The notes beneath the pieces are model-generated. The model was not told the origin of the DNA, did no database searches, and saw only the letters and a list, made by a program, of their open reading frames with translations. The translations under genes and the position numbers were made by a program. Below, one piece after another: positions 1-7,186 of a stretch of DNA of 8,840 bases (its first letter is position 1; the number at the start of each line of letters is the position of its first letter). This DNA is from Deltaproteobacteria bacterium (GTDB taxonomy: Bacteria > Desulfobacterota > Desulfobacteria > Desulfobacterales > Desulfatibacillaceae). The stretch lies in assembly GCA_021815525.1 (NCBI GenBank), contig JAKAGN010000093.1:1-8840 (forward strand), read 5' to 3'.

Positions 1-264
1 TTTGACCTTATCCAGCTCCAGCACCTGGTTTGCGATGCTCATGTTGCGGTGGATGAACCCCAGCCCCCCCTCGCGGGCCAGGCAAATCGCGGTCTGGCTT
101 TCGGTCACCGTGTCCATGGCGGCCGAGACGATGGGGATGTTCAAGGAGATGCTCCGTGAAAGGCGCGTCTTTACATCGACGTCCTTGGGGACCACGTCGG
201 AGTAGGAGGGAAGGATAAGGACATCGTCAAAGGAAAAGGCTTCCTCCGTGATGAGGGGGTTCAT
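1..264 (-). CDS. guaB: IMP dehydrogenase, N-terminal part (cut by window edge)
   Basis: Inosine-5'-monophosphate dehydrogenase oxidises IMP to XMP with NAD+, the committed step of cytosolic GTP synthesis. The 88 codons present begin MNPLITEEAFSFDDVLILPS and include the family hallmarks of the barrel's N-terminal part: the FDDVLILP block (about residues 11-18), the IPIVSAAMDTVTE block (about residues 45-57), and GLGFIHRNMS just before the point where the CBS-domain insert usually begins. The catalytic cysteine loop and CBS domains would lie beyond the left edge. The ATG at 264-262 is supported by an SD sequence GGAGG at 274-270 with 5-nt spacing. The frame is intact to the edge. The gene is divergent from the radical SAM gene, with a 232-bp gap between them. 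A weak sigma70-like promoter is possible around 349-376. The family identification is very secure. Confidence 0.96.
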   Translation of the reverse strand, partial: MNPLITEEAFSFDDVLILPSYSDVVPKDVDVKTRLSRSISLNIPIVSAAMDTVTESQTAICLAREGGLGFIHRNMSIANQVLELDKVK

Positions 265-348
265 GGCGGCCTCCGGGGGCTTAGGGTTCGTAGGTTTCGT
301 CAAGGCTCGCGCGACTGATAGCAAAAGCGCGGAAAGATCGCAATGGCC

Positions 349-376
349 TATTTAGCGCTTTTCGGCGTTGTGTAAA
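349..376 (-). promoter_or_regulatory. possible sigma70-type promoter for guaB
   Basis: Read on the minus strand, TTTACA (376-371) is followed after 16 nt by TAAATA (354-349) in the AT-richest part of the 232-bp divergent intergenic region. This would give a leader of roughly 75-80 nt before the guaB ATG. The -35 box is a fair match but the -10 box is poor, so this is only a candidate. For the opposite direction (the radical SAM gene) I see only a weaker TTGTAC at 402-407 without a convincing -10. I see no operator-like palindrome or riboswitch in 265-496. Confidence 0.3.
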
Positions 377-496
377 ACAAATGTAAAAACAGGAAGATAG
401 CTTGTACGTTCTCCAAAAGGGGGTTTAGGTTACGGGCAAATGCGGCGGAAACGCGCCTGACCCCGCAGAAAAACCCCAAGGGAGGACTTAAGGACC

Positions 497-1996
497 ATGA
501 AACCCCGACGCATACTTTTGGTGTACCCCGAGGTGCCAAGGGAAACCTACTGGAGCTTCAAGTACGCCCTTTCCTTCATCCACAAGAAAAGCGCCATGCC
601 GCCCCTGGGCCTGGTCACGGTGGCCAGCTACATCCCGGCCAGCTACCAGGTGAGGCTCGTGGACGAGAACATCGAAAGGCTCACCGCGAAGGACCTCGAC
701 TGGGCCGACATGGTTTTCGTCTCCGCCATGATCGTCCAGAAGAACTCCTTCGAAAGGGTGGTGGCCCGGGCCAGGGCGGCCGGAAAGACCGTGGTGGCCG
801 GCGGCCCGTACCCGTCCGGGAGCCGCGAGGAAATTTCCGGAGTGGACCACTTCATCCTGGGCGAGGCCGAGGAGATGATTCCCGAGTTCTTCGCGGACCT
901 CGAAAAGGGCCGCGCGCGTGAAATCTACCGAGCGGCCGAAAAGCCCGACATGGCCGCGGCCCGCATCCCGCGCTTCGAGCTATTGCGCATGAAATCCTAC
1001 GCTTCCATGTCCATCCAGTACTCCAGGGGCTGCCCCTTCCACTGCGAGTTCTGCGACATCTGGAAGGTCTACGGCAACCGGCCGCGCCTAAAAAGCGCCC
1101 CAGCCGTCATCGCCGAGCTTTCAGCCCTCTACAAGCTGGGATGGCGCGGCGCGGTCTTCATGGTGGACGACAACTTCATCGGAAACAAGGCCCGCGTAAA
1201 GGACGAGCTGCTGCCGGCCTTGATCTCGTGGCAGAAGGCGAACCGCCACCCCTTCCGCTTCTTCACCGAGGCCAGCATAAACCTCGCCGACGACGACGCG
1301 CTCCTTTCCGCCATGCGGGACGCCGCCTTCAACGAGGTCTTCATAGGCATCGAAACGCCCTCCATGGAAGGCCTCACGGAAACCGGCAAGACGCAGAACC
1401 TGAAGTGCGACATGTCGGCGGCCGTGAAGAAAATCCAGTCCTACGGCATCGAGGTCATGGCGGGCTTCATCTTAGGCTTCGACTCCGACACCCAGGACAT
1501 TGCCGAGCGGCAGATCGCCTTCATCCAGAAGACCGGCATAGCCCGCGCCATGGTGGGGCTTCTGACGGCGCTTCCCGGAACCGAGCTTTACCAGCGCCTG
1601 GAAAGGGAAGGGCGACTCCTTTCGGCCTCGGACGGCAACAACACCAGCAAGGCGGCCTCCAACTTCGTGACCCGCATGGACCCCGAGGACCTGCGGCGCC
1701 GCTTCTGCAAGGTTCTGGACACCATCTACGACGAGAACCTCAAGAACTACTTCGAGCGCTGCAACATGATCCTCGACAACATGAGCCACTCGGAGGTTCC
1801 GCCGCGCCAGATCCACTTGGCGGAGCTTCTGATGGCCGTGCGCTCCCTGGCCCGCCAGCCTTTCACTCCCTACGGCCGCCAGTACCTTAAATTCATCATC
1901 CGGAACCTGAAGAACCCCGCCGTGTTCGGCGAGGCGGTGAAGTTCTCCATCGTCGGCCATCATCTCCATACCATTACCCGTCAACTGGTCCAATGA
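497..1996 (+). CDS. B12-binding-domain radical SAM protein, DUF4070 / HpnP-like
   Basis: A 499-residue cytosolic enzyme of the cobalamin-binding radical SAM class. Residues 1-140 form the Rossmann-like B12-binding domain: the RILLVYP strand at 5-11, MPPLGL at 34-39, VDENIE at 55-60 and AGGPYPSG at 101-108. It lacks the classical DxHxxG lower-ligand histidine motif, as is common in this class. The radical SAM core follows with the [4Fe-4S] ligands C179, C183 and C186 in RGCPFHCEFCDIW, and later barrel motifs FTEASINLA (256-264), FIGIETP (282-288) and GFILGFD (323-329). Residues from about 350 (AMVGLLTALPGTELY) to the end fit the DUF4070 tail. By domain order and tail this resembles hopanoid C-2 methylase HpnP, but many relatives have unknown substrates. 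I see no hopanoid or squalene genes here, so methylation of a lipid-like substrate is only inferred. SD GGGAGGA (480-486) precedes the ATG by 10 nt. It is monocistronic, and the stop is followed within about 25 nt by a hairpin repeat. Family is secure; substrate unknown. Confidence 0.9.
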   Translation: MKPRRILLVYPEVPRETYWSFKYALSFIHKKSAMPPLGLVTVASYIPASYQVRLVDENIERLTAKDLDWADMVFVSAMIVQKNSFERVVARARAAGKTVVAGGPYPSGSREEISGVDHFILGEAEEMIPEFFADLEKGRAREIYRAAEKPDMAAARIPRFELLRMKSYASMSIQYSRGCPFHCEFCDIWKVYGNRPRLKSAPAVIAELSALYKLGWRGAVFMVDDNFIGNKARVKDELLPALISWQKANRHPFRFFTEASINLADDDALLSAMRDAAFNEVFIGIETPSMEGLTETGKTQNLKCDMSAAVKKIQSYGIEVMAGFILGFDSDTQDIAERQIAFIQKTGIARAMVGLLTALPGTELYQRLEREGRLLSASDGNNTSKAASNFVTRMDPEDLRRRFCKVLDTIYDENLKNYFERCNMILDNMSHSEVPPRQIHLAELLMAVRSLARQPFTPYGRQYLKFIIRNLKNPAVFGEAVKFSIVGHHLHTITRQLVQ

Positions 1997-2017
1997 CAGG
2001 CGGCGCATAATCGCCGA

Positions 2018-2100
2018 TAGCTGTGTCATGCTTCGGGGTGCGGGTCGGTCACGTGCGAACAGCACGCTCCCTCCCGCACCCCTCGCACTCTTGCTCTCGA
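2018..2100 (+). repeat. nested-hairpin repeat, copy 1 (outer arms degraded)
   Basis: This is the first of four related intergenic elements, lying just after the radical SAM stop codon. A central stem CGTGC (2052-2056) / GCACG (2062-2066) closes a GAACA loop. Outside it, a perfect 10-bp stem GGGGTGCGGG (2035-2044) pairs with CCCGCACCCC (2073-2082). The conserved family motifs CTGTGTCATGCTTCG (2021-2035), GGTCACGT (2047-2054) and ACGCTCCCT (2064-2072) identify it as a family member. Outer arms like those of the other copies are only vestigial: a GGCGG near 2000-2005 faces CCGCC at 2111-2115. It could act as a 3' end or processing signal for the radical SAM transcript. No U-tract follows, so simple intrinsic termination is not evident. 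Confidence 0.75.
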
Positions 2101-2116
2101 CGCTTCTTCACCGCCG

Positions 2117-2246
2117 GGACAGGCGAGCGGAAACCGCGATCTGCGGCGTCAGGCATCGGACTCACGCTCGGTCACGTATAAACAATACGCTCCCTTCGCG
2201 CTCGCCTTGCCTTCCTTGCATCTCATCGTTTTCCGTTCGCCTGTCC
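2117..2246 (+). repeat. nested-hairpin repeat, copy 2
   Basis: This copy lies directly after copy 1 in the same orientation. The outer arm at 2117-2134 (GGACAGGCGAGCGGAAAC) pairs with 2228-2246 (GTTTTCCGTTCGCCTGTCC), allowing one G-T wobble and one extra base. The central stem CGTAT (2175-2179) / ATACG (2185-2189) closes an AAACA loop. It shares CGCGATCTGC, CGGTCACGTA, TACGCTCCCTTCGCGCTCG and CTCATCG with the other copies. The outer-arm sequence differs from those of copies 3 and 4 yet is still self-complementary. The middle stem is poorer than in copies 1 and 4. Confidence 0.8.
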
Positions 2247-2286
2247 GAGCCGGTAGGAAATTTGGATGAGGCAAAAGCTTTTTCTT

Positions 2287-2406
2287 TCAGAGGGTTGAGA
2301 CCGGGTTGTTCAGAATATGAACGTTCAATTTTTGAACGTTCAAAAAATGAACGCTTTCAACTACCATAAATTGCACATTTTTCGCAGCGATACCCATCTT
2401 GGACAT
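2287..2406 (-). CDS. doubtful 39-residue open frame containing the 15-bp iterations
   Basis: On the minus strand an ATG at 2406-2404 opens a 39-codon frame (MSKMGIAAKNVQFMVVE...) ending at the TGA at 2289-2287. The frame stays open upstream of the ATG to at least about 2548, where it reads ...FYREAKRGWWAEIGSAVMSKM, which looks protein-like. The three 15-bp DNA iterations are read in frame as LNV-containing pentapeptides near the C-terminus. Against a real gene: there is no SD before the ATG, third codon positions are much less GC-rich than in the neighbours, and the upstream half runs through hairpin DNA. It may be a decayed gene tail or a spurious frame in a repeat. I do not recognise it and would not assign a function. 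Confidence 0.2.
   Translation of the reverse strand: MSKMGIAAKNVQFMVVESVHFLNVQKLNVHILNNPVSTL
2318..2353. repeat. three 15-bp iterations of TGAACGTTCA
   Basis: The palindrome TGAACGTTCA occurs at 2318-2327 and 2333-2342, followed by the truncated TGAACG at 2348-2353. The starts are exactly 15 bp apart and the spacers are pure A/T (ATTTT or similar, then AAAAA). The surrounding 2247-2470 region is AT-richer than the window average. The layout could be an operator cluster, an iteron-like protein-binding array, or a short member of the GAACGTT-type tandem repeats found between genes in some bacteria. It is about 250 bp past the 3' ends of both flanking genes, so promoter control of either is unlikely. 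Confidence 0.6.
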
Positions 2407-2473
2407 TACAGCTGAGCCGATCTCTGCCCACCAGCCGCGTTTAGCCTCCCTGTAAAAACTCTCGTGCGTTGAC

Positions 2474-2504
2474 CGCTGGAATGCGAAGCCCTCATATTCC
2501 AGCG
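2474..2504. other. hairpin, 9-bp stem
   Basis: CGCTGGAAT (2474-2482) is perfectly complementary to ATTCCAGCG (2496-2504), with a 13-nt loop. It is the first of three closely packed hairpins between the convergent radical SAM and Hsp70 genes, and it overlaps the next one by three bases. Confidence 0.65.
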
Positions 2505-2532
2505 TCGCGGATTGCGCAGCAATCCGCGACGC
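2502..2532. other. strong hairpin, 14-bp perfect stem
   Basis: GCGTCGCGGATTGC (2502-2515) pairs perfectly with GCAATCCGCGACGC (2519-2532) around a GCA loop. It lies about 70 bp beyond the end of the downstream Hsp70 gene on the opposite strand and could block or trim readthrough from either direction. There is no adjacent U-tract, so it is not a canonical intrinsic terminator. Confidence 0.75.
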
Positions 2533-2547
2533 CCGATTATCGGGGGT

Positions 2548-2600
2548 CCGGGGGCGGTTTGCGCCCCCGGCCGCCGGAGGCGCTTTCGCTTTTTTTCTTT
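2548..2600 (+). terminator. GC-rich hairpin followed by T-rich tract between convergent genes
   Basis: CCGGGGGCG (2548-2556) pairs with CGCCCCCGG (2562-2570) around GTTTG. About 20 bp later, on the plus strand, comes a T-rich run (about 2590-2602) that touches the stop codon of the minus-strand Hsp70 gene. The gap between stem and T-tract is longer than in a standard intrinsic terminator, so the assignment is tentative. For minus-strand transcripts leaving the Hsp70 gene the stem comes about 30 nt after the stop codon without a U-tract; it could protect the 3' end. Confidence 0.4.
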
Positions 2601-5384
2601 TTAGTCCGAGATCTTGAGCACGAGCCCTGCCGGGAGGGATTCGCCGAAGCGGGAGGATTCCTCGTCGCGGTCCACGGCGGTCACCTCGGAGACCAGGCGG
2701 GAAAGCGGCGGGGCCCAGTCGAAGGGGGCCAGGAACGCAAGGACTCGGGCTGAGACGGCGGGGTCGAGGTCCCGCTTGCGGTCGCCGGTCTTGCGGGCGA
2801 GCTGGGAGAGGGCGAGGCCCAGGGGCCGGGGCTTGGGCCAGGATTTTGCGAGGAGCGAGTCGATCCAGCGGGCGGCCTCGTCGGGGGGGATGACGCGGTC
2901 CAAGGGGCCGTAGAGGAGGTCGCGGGCGCCCATTCGGGAAATGGCCCAGAAGAGCTTGGGCGTGGCTTTTTTAGGTTCCAGGCGGTTTAAGAGGGTGCGT
3001 CCGAAGTCCACCTTGTCTTTAACGAGGAGGCGTTCGAGGTTGGCGGTAAGCATCCAAAGCTCGTTCTCCTCCTCGGGGGAGAGCTTGGCGCGCTCTCCCG
3101 CCTTCTTGGGCCGGAGGATGGGGGCCAGGTCCTGTAGGATTTGGCGCTGGTGGCCGGCGGAAAGCCCACCCGCGATGCGCCGCCACAGGACCCACCACTC
3201 CAGGCGCGCCTGGGGGCTCTTGGCGGCTATGGGGCCTTTCTTGTAGAGGGCCCAGAGGCTGCGCACGCGGTGCTCGTCCAGGGAATCGCCGAAGCCGGGC
3301 CTAAGGCAGAAGCCGGCGAGGTTTTCCCAGCGGGCCTCGTGCTCGGGGGAGATGGCCCGGCCGCCGGCGGCCTCTAAAAGGGCGTCGGCCATGCGCCGCA
3401 GGAACGAGAGCGGCCAGCGCTCGCGGGGGGTTTCGCAGGCTTCGACGAGGGCGTTTGCCAGGCGTTCCGGGCCGGGGGCGCGCGAGTTTTCCACGAAAAC
3501 GGCGCGGATGAGGGCCAGAGCCTTTTCCACCTTCTCCTCCTCGAACACGCGGTCCTCGGAGACGGCGGCGGGGGAGGCGCCCGAAAGCCTTGTCTGGAAC
3601 TGGAGCCGCCACTTGTGATCGCTTACGAGCGAGCGGCACCACAGGGCCAGGGTCCCCATCTCGGTGTAATGGGCCGAGACCCGCACCGGGATGGCGGTTT
3701 CGCCCGCCTTTTTCCCGAACTGGATGACGGTGTTGATGGGCGGCAGGAGCGTCAAGGTGTCGTCCACGTCGATAAGATCGCCGCTTTTGTCGCCGGAGCG
3801 GAAGGAGGAGCTGTAGACGGTGAAGCTGACCGGCTGGTTGGCCAAAACCTCGAAGTCGCGGCCGGAAAGCTCCAAAAGGGTGCCCTCCTCCACGCCGCGC
3901 TCCATGAGGCAAAGCGCCTTTTTCGCGCCGTCCCCGTTTTTTTCGGATGCGATTTCAAGGTAGTAGCCGCGCGGCGAGCCCGAGCCCACCCGCACGCCGT
4001 GCCCGGCCTTCACGAGGCCGTAGTAGGCCGCGCCGCGGCTTACGGCAAGATCGAGGTCCGGGTTTTCCAGGACCCGGGGCGGCGAGGGGGCCTTGAACCA
4101 GTGCTGCACCGCCTCCCGGATACGCTCCTTCAACTTGTCGGGCTTCAAGGCCCCGCCGTTATAGAGGACGAGGTCCGGCATGGGGTTTTCGCGGCCGAGA
4201 ATTTTTTTGACGTCGCCCGCGTGGCGCTCGATGAAGCGGCAGAGATGGCGCGTGACGGCGGCGTCCTTGGCGTAGGGTAGGCCGAACTCGGTTATGCCGC
4301 TCTTGCGGGCGTCCTCGGGGGGCGCGGAATCGGGCGTTACCAGGGGGAAGAAGCCGTCCAGGATTATGCCTTCCACGGCCTCGCGGGAAAGGCGCGCCGA
4401 GAGGGTGCCGCCTATGAGCTTTCCGCCCTCGCCCATCAGGGTCACCACCCGCTCGTCCGCCTCGCCGGAAAGGAGCGCCTCCTTGGCCATGCGGCACTGG
4501 TGGCACAGCGCCTGCCAGCGGTTGGCGGAAAGGCGCGCGCCGCTTTTGCCCATGAGGGTCTCGGCGTGGCGGGCCAGCGCCAGATCCATGTTGTCGCCGC
4601 CCAGGATGAGATGGTCGCCCACCGCTATGCGCTCGAAGCGCGGGCTTCCCTCGGTTTCCCGGAGCGTTATGAGGGAGAAGTCGGATGTGCCGCCGCCCAC
4701 GTCGACGACGCAGATGAGTTCCCCCGGAAGGACGTGCCGGTCCCAGTCCTTTTCGTGGAAAACGAGCCATGAGTAAAAGGCGGCAAGGGGCTCCTCGATC
4801 AAGGTCACCTCGCCGATGCCGGCGATCTTGGCCGCCTCCACCGTTAAATCCCGGGCCACCTCGTCGAAGGAGGCCGGGACCGTCACGATGACCTCCTGGT
4901 TTTCCAGGCGCTTTTCGTCGTCCCCTGCCCAATGGTTCCAGGCGTCTTTGAGGTGCTTCAGGTACGCCGCCGAGGCCGCCACCGGCGAGAGCTTGCCCAC
5001 GCCCGCATCGCCGCCCCAGGGGAGGATCGGGGCCCTCCGGTCCACCTGCCCGTGGCAGAGCCAGCTCTTGGCCGAGGCCACGAGCCGCGCCGGAACCCGG
5101 GAGCCCTGCTCCCTGGCGTAGAGGCCCGCGAAGCGGTCCTTCTCGTGGGGCCAGGGCAGCACCACCGATTCCGCGGTTACGTCGTAGGTTCCGGGAAGGT
5201 AGAGGAACGAGGGCAGCACCTTGCCGCGCGCCACCTCGCCGGGCGCGGAAAGCTGCGGCACCGAAAAGAGCGAGATCTTGCGGTTCTGGGGGGCCGCGCC
5301 CATGTCCACGTAGGAGAGGGCGGAGTTGGTGGTTCCGAGATCTATCCCCACGATGAAGGGCCTCTCCGGTTTCCTAAGGGGCAT
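2601..5384 (-). CDS. Hsp70-family ATPase with long C-terminal extension (DUF3731-type)
   Basis: A 927-residue divergent Hsp70/DnaK-like protein, probably a cytosolic ATP-dependent chaperone of unknown client. The ATPase domain shows phosphate-1 motif VGIDLGTTNS (12-21), AKSWLCH (105-111) where DnaK carries its catalytic lysine region, VPASFD (169-174), EEPLAAFYSW (197-206), phosphate-2 motif VDVGGGTSDF (227-236), GGDNMDLAL (262-270), DGFFP (343-347) and YNGGALK (408-414). A substrate-binding-beta-like section follows to about 600, then some 320 mostly helical residues that fit the DUF3731 C-terminal region and replace the usual DnaK lid; no EEVD-type tail is seen. I chose the ATG at 5384-5382. 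It overlaps the stop of the upstream Hsp70 gene by 11 nt, has a purine-rich AAGGA just before it, and gives an N-terminus matching the paralogue. A start 23 codons earlier would add an unhomologous leader. Translation is probably coupled to the upstream gene. Confidence 0.9.
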   Translation of the reverse strand: MPLRKPERPFIVGIDLGTTNSALSYVDMGAAPQNRKISLFSVPQLSAPGEVARGKVLPSFLYLPGTYDVTAESVVLPWPHEKDRFAGLYAREQGSRVPARLVASAKSWLCHGQVDRRAPILPWGGDAGVGKLSPVAASAAYLKHLKDAWNHWAGDDEKRLENQEVIVTVPASFDEVARDLTVEAAKIAGIGEVTLIEEPLAAFYSWLVFHEKDWDRHVLPGELICVVDVGGGTSDFSLITLRETEGSPRFERIAVGDHLILGGDNMDLALARHAETLMGKSGARLSANRWQALCHQCRMAKEALLSGEADERVVTLMGEGGKLIGGTLSARLSREAVEGIILDGFFPLVTPDSAPPEDARKSGITEFGLPYAKDAAVTRHLCRFIERHAGDVKKILGRENPMPDLVLYNGGALKPDKLKERIREAVQHWFKAPSPPRVLENPDLDLAVSRGAAYYGLVKAGHGVRVGSGSPRGYYLEIASEKNGDGAKKALCLMERGVEEGTLLELSGRDFEVLANQPVSFTVYSSSFRSGDKSGDLIDVDDTLTLLPPINTVIQFGKKAGETAIPVRVSAHYTEMGTLALWCRSLVSDHKWRLQFQTRLSGASPAAVSEDRVFEEEKVEKALALIRAVFVENSRAPGPERLANALVEACETPRERWPLSFLRRMADALLEAAGGRAISPEHEARWENLAGFCLRPGFGDSLDEHRVRSLWALYKKGPIAAKSPQARLEWWVLWRRIAGGLSAGHQRQILQDLAPILRPKKAGERAKLSPEEENELWMLTANLERLLVKDKVDFGRTLLNRLEPKKATPKLFWAISRMGARDLLYGPLDRVIPPDEAARWIDSLLAKSWPKPRPLGLALSQLARKTGDRKRDLDPAVSARVLAFLAPFDWAPPLSRLVSEVTAVDRDEESSRFGESLPAGLVLKISD

Positions 5385-7167
5385 CTTCCTTTTCCCGCAC
5401 GTCGAAGGAAAGCCGGAAACGCCGGCCGTCTTCAGCCACGCACCACAGCTCAAGCGTCCCCACCTCTGTGGCGTCCACCTCGAGAGTGACGGGAATCACG
5501 CTTCCCGCGTCTCCCGAAAGCTCGGTTTCAAGGGTGGTGACGGGCGTAAGCTCGGACTCGAAATCCTCGATGGTGACGCCCATCTCGTCGTCGTGGCGGC
5601 TCGTGGAGGCCAGGAACTCGAAGCGCACGGGCTCACCCACCACGAGGCCGAAGGTGCGGCCGGACAGTTTGGCGGAGGTTCCCTCCTCCATGCCGAAGGG
5701 CGCGACGCACACGGCCGAGCGCGGCGCGGGCATTCCCGGCACGGCCGGAAGCGCGGCCTCCACGCCTATGTAGTAGGCCTTGTTGAGGCCGCCCTTGATG
5801 CGCACGGCCCCGCCCCGCTTGGCCAGGCCGTAGACCGCCGCGCCCCGGGCCACCGAGAGGTCGTAGTCCGCGCCGCTAAGCTCCCGCACGGGCTCGCCAT
5901 CGCCGTCCCGCCAGGAGTCCAGCACCTCACGCACGCGGCCGCGCAGGGCCGCGGCCTTCATGACGCCGCCGTTGAAAAGGACCGCCGTGGGAAGAGGCCT
6001 CTCGGCCCCGGAGCGCCTCAGGAACCTGGCCAGGTGCCGGGTGACGCCGGGGTCCGCGGCGTAGGAAAGGCCCATCTCCCTCATGCCCGAGCGCGGCGGG
6101 GCCGAAGGCTCGGCGTCCTTTTCGCAGGGCGGGAAAAAGCCGTCGGTGATGACGCCCGTTATCCGGCCCTTTTCGAGGTCCGTCTTGACGGTTCCGCCGA
6201 TCAAGCCGCTGCCGCGGCCCAGGATGGTTACCACCGCGGCCTCGGGGCCGTTTTCCGCAAGGAGCTTCTCCTTGGCCCCCCGGCAGGAGAGCCAAAGCGC
6301 GCGCATCTGCCAGCCGTCGAGCTTCTTGCCCTTTTGCGCCAGGGTTTTGGCCAGATCGTAGGCAAGGGCCAGGTCCATGTTGTCGCCGCCCACCAGGAGG
6401 TGGTCCCCCACCGCAACGCGGGAGAGCGTCATGTTCCCCTCCTCCTCGCCCACGGAGATGAGGGAGAAGTCGGATGTGCCGCCGCCCACGTCGAATACGA
6501 GGACCAGGTCCCCCACCGAGACGTTCTTGCGCCACTCGTCGCCGGAGTGGGCGATCCAGGCGTAGAAGGCGGCCTGGGGTTCCTCCAGAAGCGTCACCGA
6601 AAGCCCGGCGGCGGTGGCGGCCTTGACCGTGAGGTCCCGGGCCACCGCGTCGAAGGAGGCGGGGACCGTCAGAATCACGTCCTGGTGCTTCAAGGCCAGG
6701 TCCGGGTTGTCCGCCGCCATGAAACGGTCCCACGCGGCCGTGACGTGGGCCAGGACCGCCGTGGACGCCTCCACGGGCGAGAGCTTGCGGGCGCCGCCCT
6801 CCGCGCCCCAGGGAAGAATGGCCGCGTTGCGGTCCACGCCCGCGTGGCAAAGCCAGCTCTTGGCGGAGGAGACCAGGCGCTGGGGAAGCTCGGCCCCGCG
6901 GTCCCGCGCGAAAACGCCCACCGCGAGCCCCGGTTTTTCGTCCCAGGGAAGCGCAAGGTCGCCTTCCGCCACCTCGTGGGGCGTGGGAAGGAGCACGAAG
7001 GAGGGGAGGGTGTCGCGCTCCTCTATGGCCCCTGGCCCGACCAGCTGGGGCGCGCGGAACAGGCGGATGTCGGGCGGGCGGCCCTTTTCGGGCTTGGCGT
7101 CGGTGTAGGCCACCACCGAGTTGGTGGTCCCGAGATCAATTCCAACTATGTATGTCGGTTCAGGCAC
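5374..7167 (-). CDS. Hsp70-family ATPase, 597 aa
   Basis: A second DnaK-like protein, paralogous to the downstream one throughout its length. Motifs: GIDLGTTNS (9-17), AKSWLCH (102-108), VPASFD (168-173), EEPQAAFYAW (195-204), FDVGGGTSDF (225-234), GGDNMDLAL (260-268), DGFFP (342-346), FNGGVMK (398-404) and ARGAAVYGL (440-448). After about residue 465 there is a short beta-rich section in place of the DnaK substrate-binding domain, and the protein ends there, with no helical lid. The hydrophobic VLLLD-type interdomain linker of DnaK is not recognisable. The start codon is GTG (7167-7165). It is supported by SD AGGAG at 7181-7177, 9 nt upstream, and by the family N-terminus starting immediately before the phosphate-1 loop. 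It follows the DUF2760 gene after 177 bp and overlaps the next Hsp70 gene by 11 nt. The likely role is a specialised chaperone acting with its neighbours. Confidence 0.92.
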   Translation of the reverse strand: MPEPTYIVGIDLGTTNSVVAYTDAKPEKGRPPDIRLFRAPQLVGPGAIEERDTLPSFVLLPTPHEVAEGDLALPWDEKPGLAVGVFARDRGAELPQRLVSSAKSWLCHAGVDRNAAILPWGAEGGARKLSPVEASTAVLAHVTAAWDRFMAADNPDLALKHQDVILTVPASFDAVARDLTVKAATAAGLSVTLLEEPQAAFYAWIAHSGDEWRKNVSVGDLVLVFDVGGGTSDFSLISVGEEEGNMTLSRVAVGDHLLVGGDNMDLALAYDLAKTLAQKGKKLDGWQMRALWLSCRGAKEKLLAENGPEAAVVTILGRGSGLIGGTVKTDLEKGRITGVITDGFFPPCEKDAEPSAPPRSGMREMGLSYAADPGVTRHLARFLRRSGAERPLPTAVLFNGGVMKAAALRGRVREVLDSWRDGDGEPVRELSGADYDLSVARGAAVYGLAKRGGAVRIKGGLNKAYYIGVEAALPAVPGMPAPRSAVCVAPFGMEEGTSAKLSGRTFGLVVGEPVRFEFLASTSRHDDEMGVTIEDFESELTPVTTLETELSGDAGSVIPVTLEVDATEVGTLELWCVAEDGRRFRLSFDVREKEDAP

Positions 7168-7186
7168 TTACCTTATCTCCTGTAAG

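Noticed and set aside
1141..1890. A 249-codon frame within the radical SAM gene
   Set aside because: An out-of-frame translation dominated by R, H, G and P. The main frame carries the CxxxCxxC and B12-domain motifs.
497..1996. Naming the radical SAM gene hpnP
   Set aside because: The similarity is recalled at domain and tail level only. Without phylogeny or hopanoid genes nearby, a specific symbol is not justified.
2018..2246. CRISPR array or insertion sequence interpretation of the repeats
   Set aside because: There are no identical direct repeats with regular spacers and no transposase frame. The elements are dispersed and structured instead.
2028..2369. A 113-codon plus-strand frame in the intergenic gap
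   Set aside because: It runs through both hairpin repeats, so its apparent sequence is dictated by inverted repeats. No SD or homology is seen.
3615..4280. A 221-codon plus-strand frame, and similar long frames antisense to the second Hsp70 gene
   Set aside because: Low-complexity shadow translations with no SD or recognisable family. The minus-strand product is clear.
5385..5453. Upstream start for the 927-aa Hsp70-like protein
   Set aside because: It would add 23 residues overlapping the previous gene more deeply, and the paralogue and family begin just before the phosphate-1 loop. The ATG at 5384 fits a short coupled overlap.
5326..7185. A 619-codon plus-strand open frame antisense to the Hsp70 gene
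   Set aside because: It is the mirror frame of a high-GC coding gene. The translation is rich in G, R, H and A without domains, while the opposite strand has full Hsp70 motifs.
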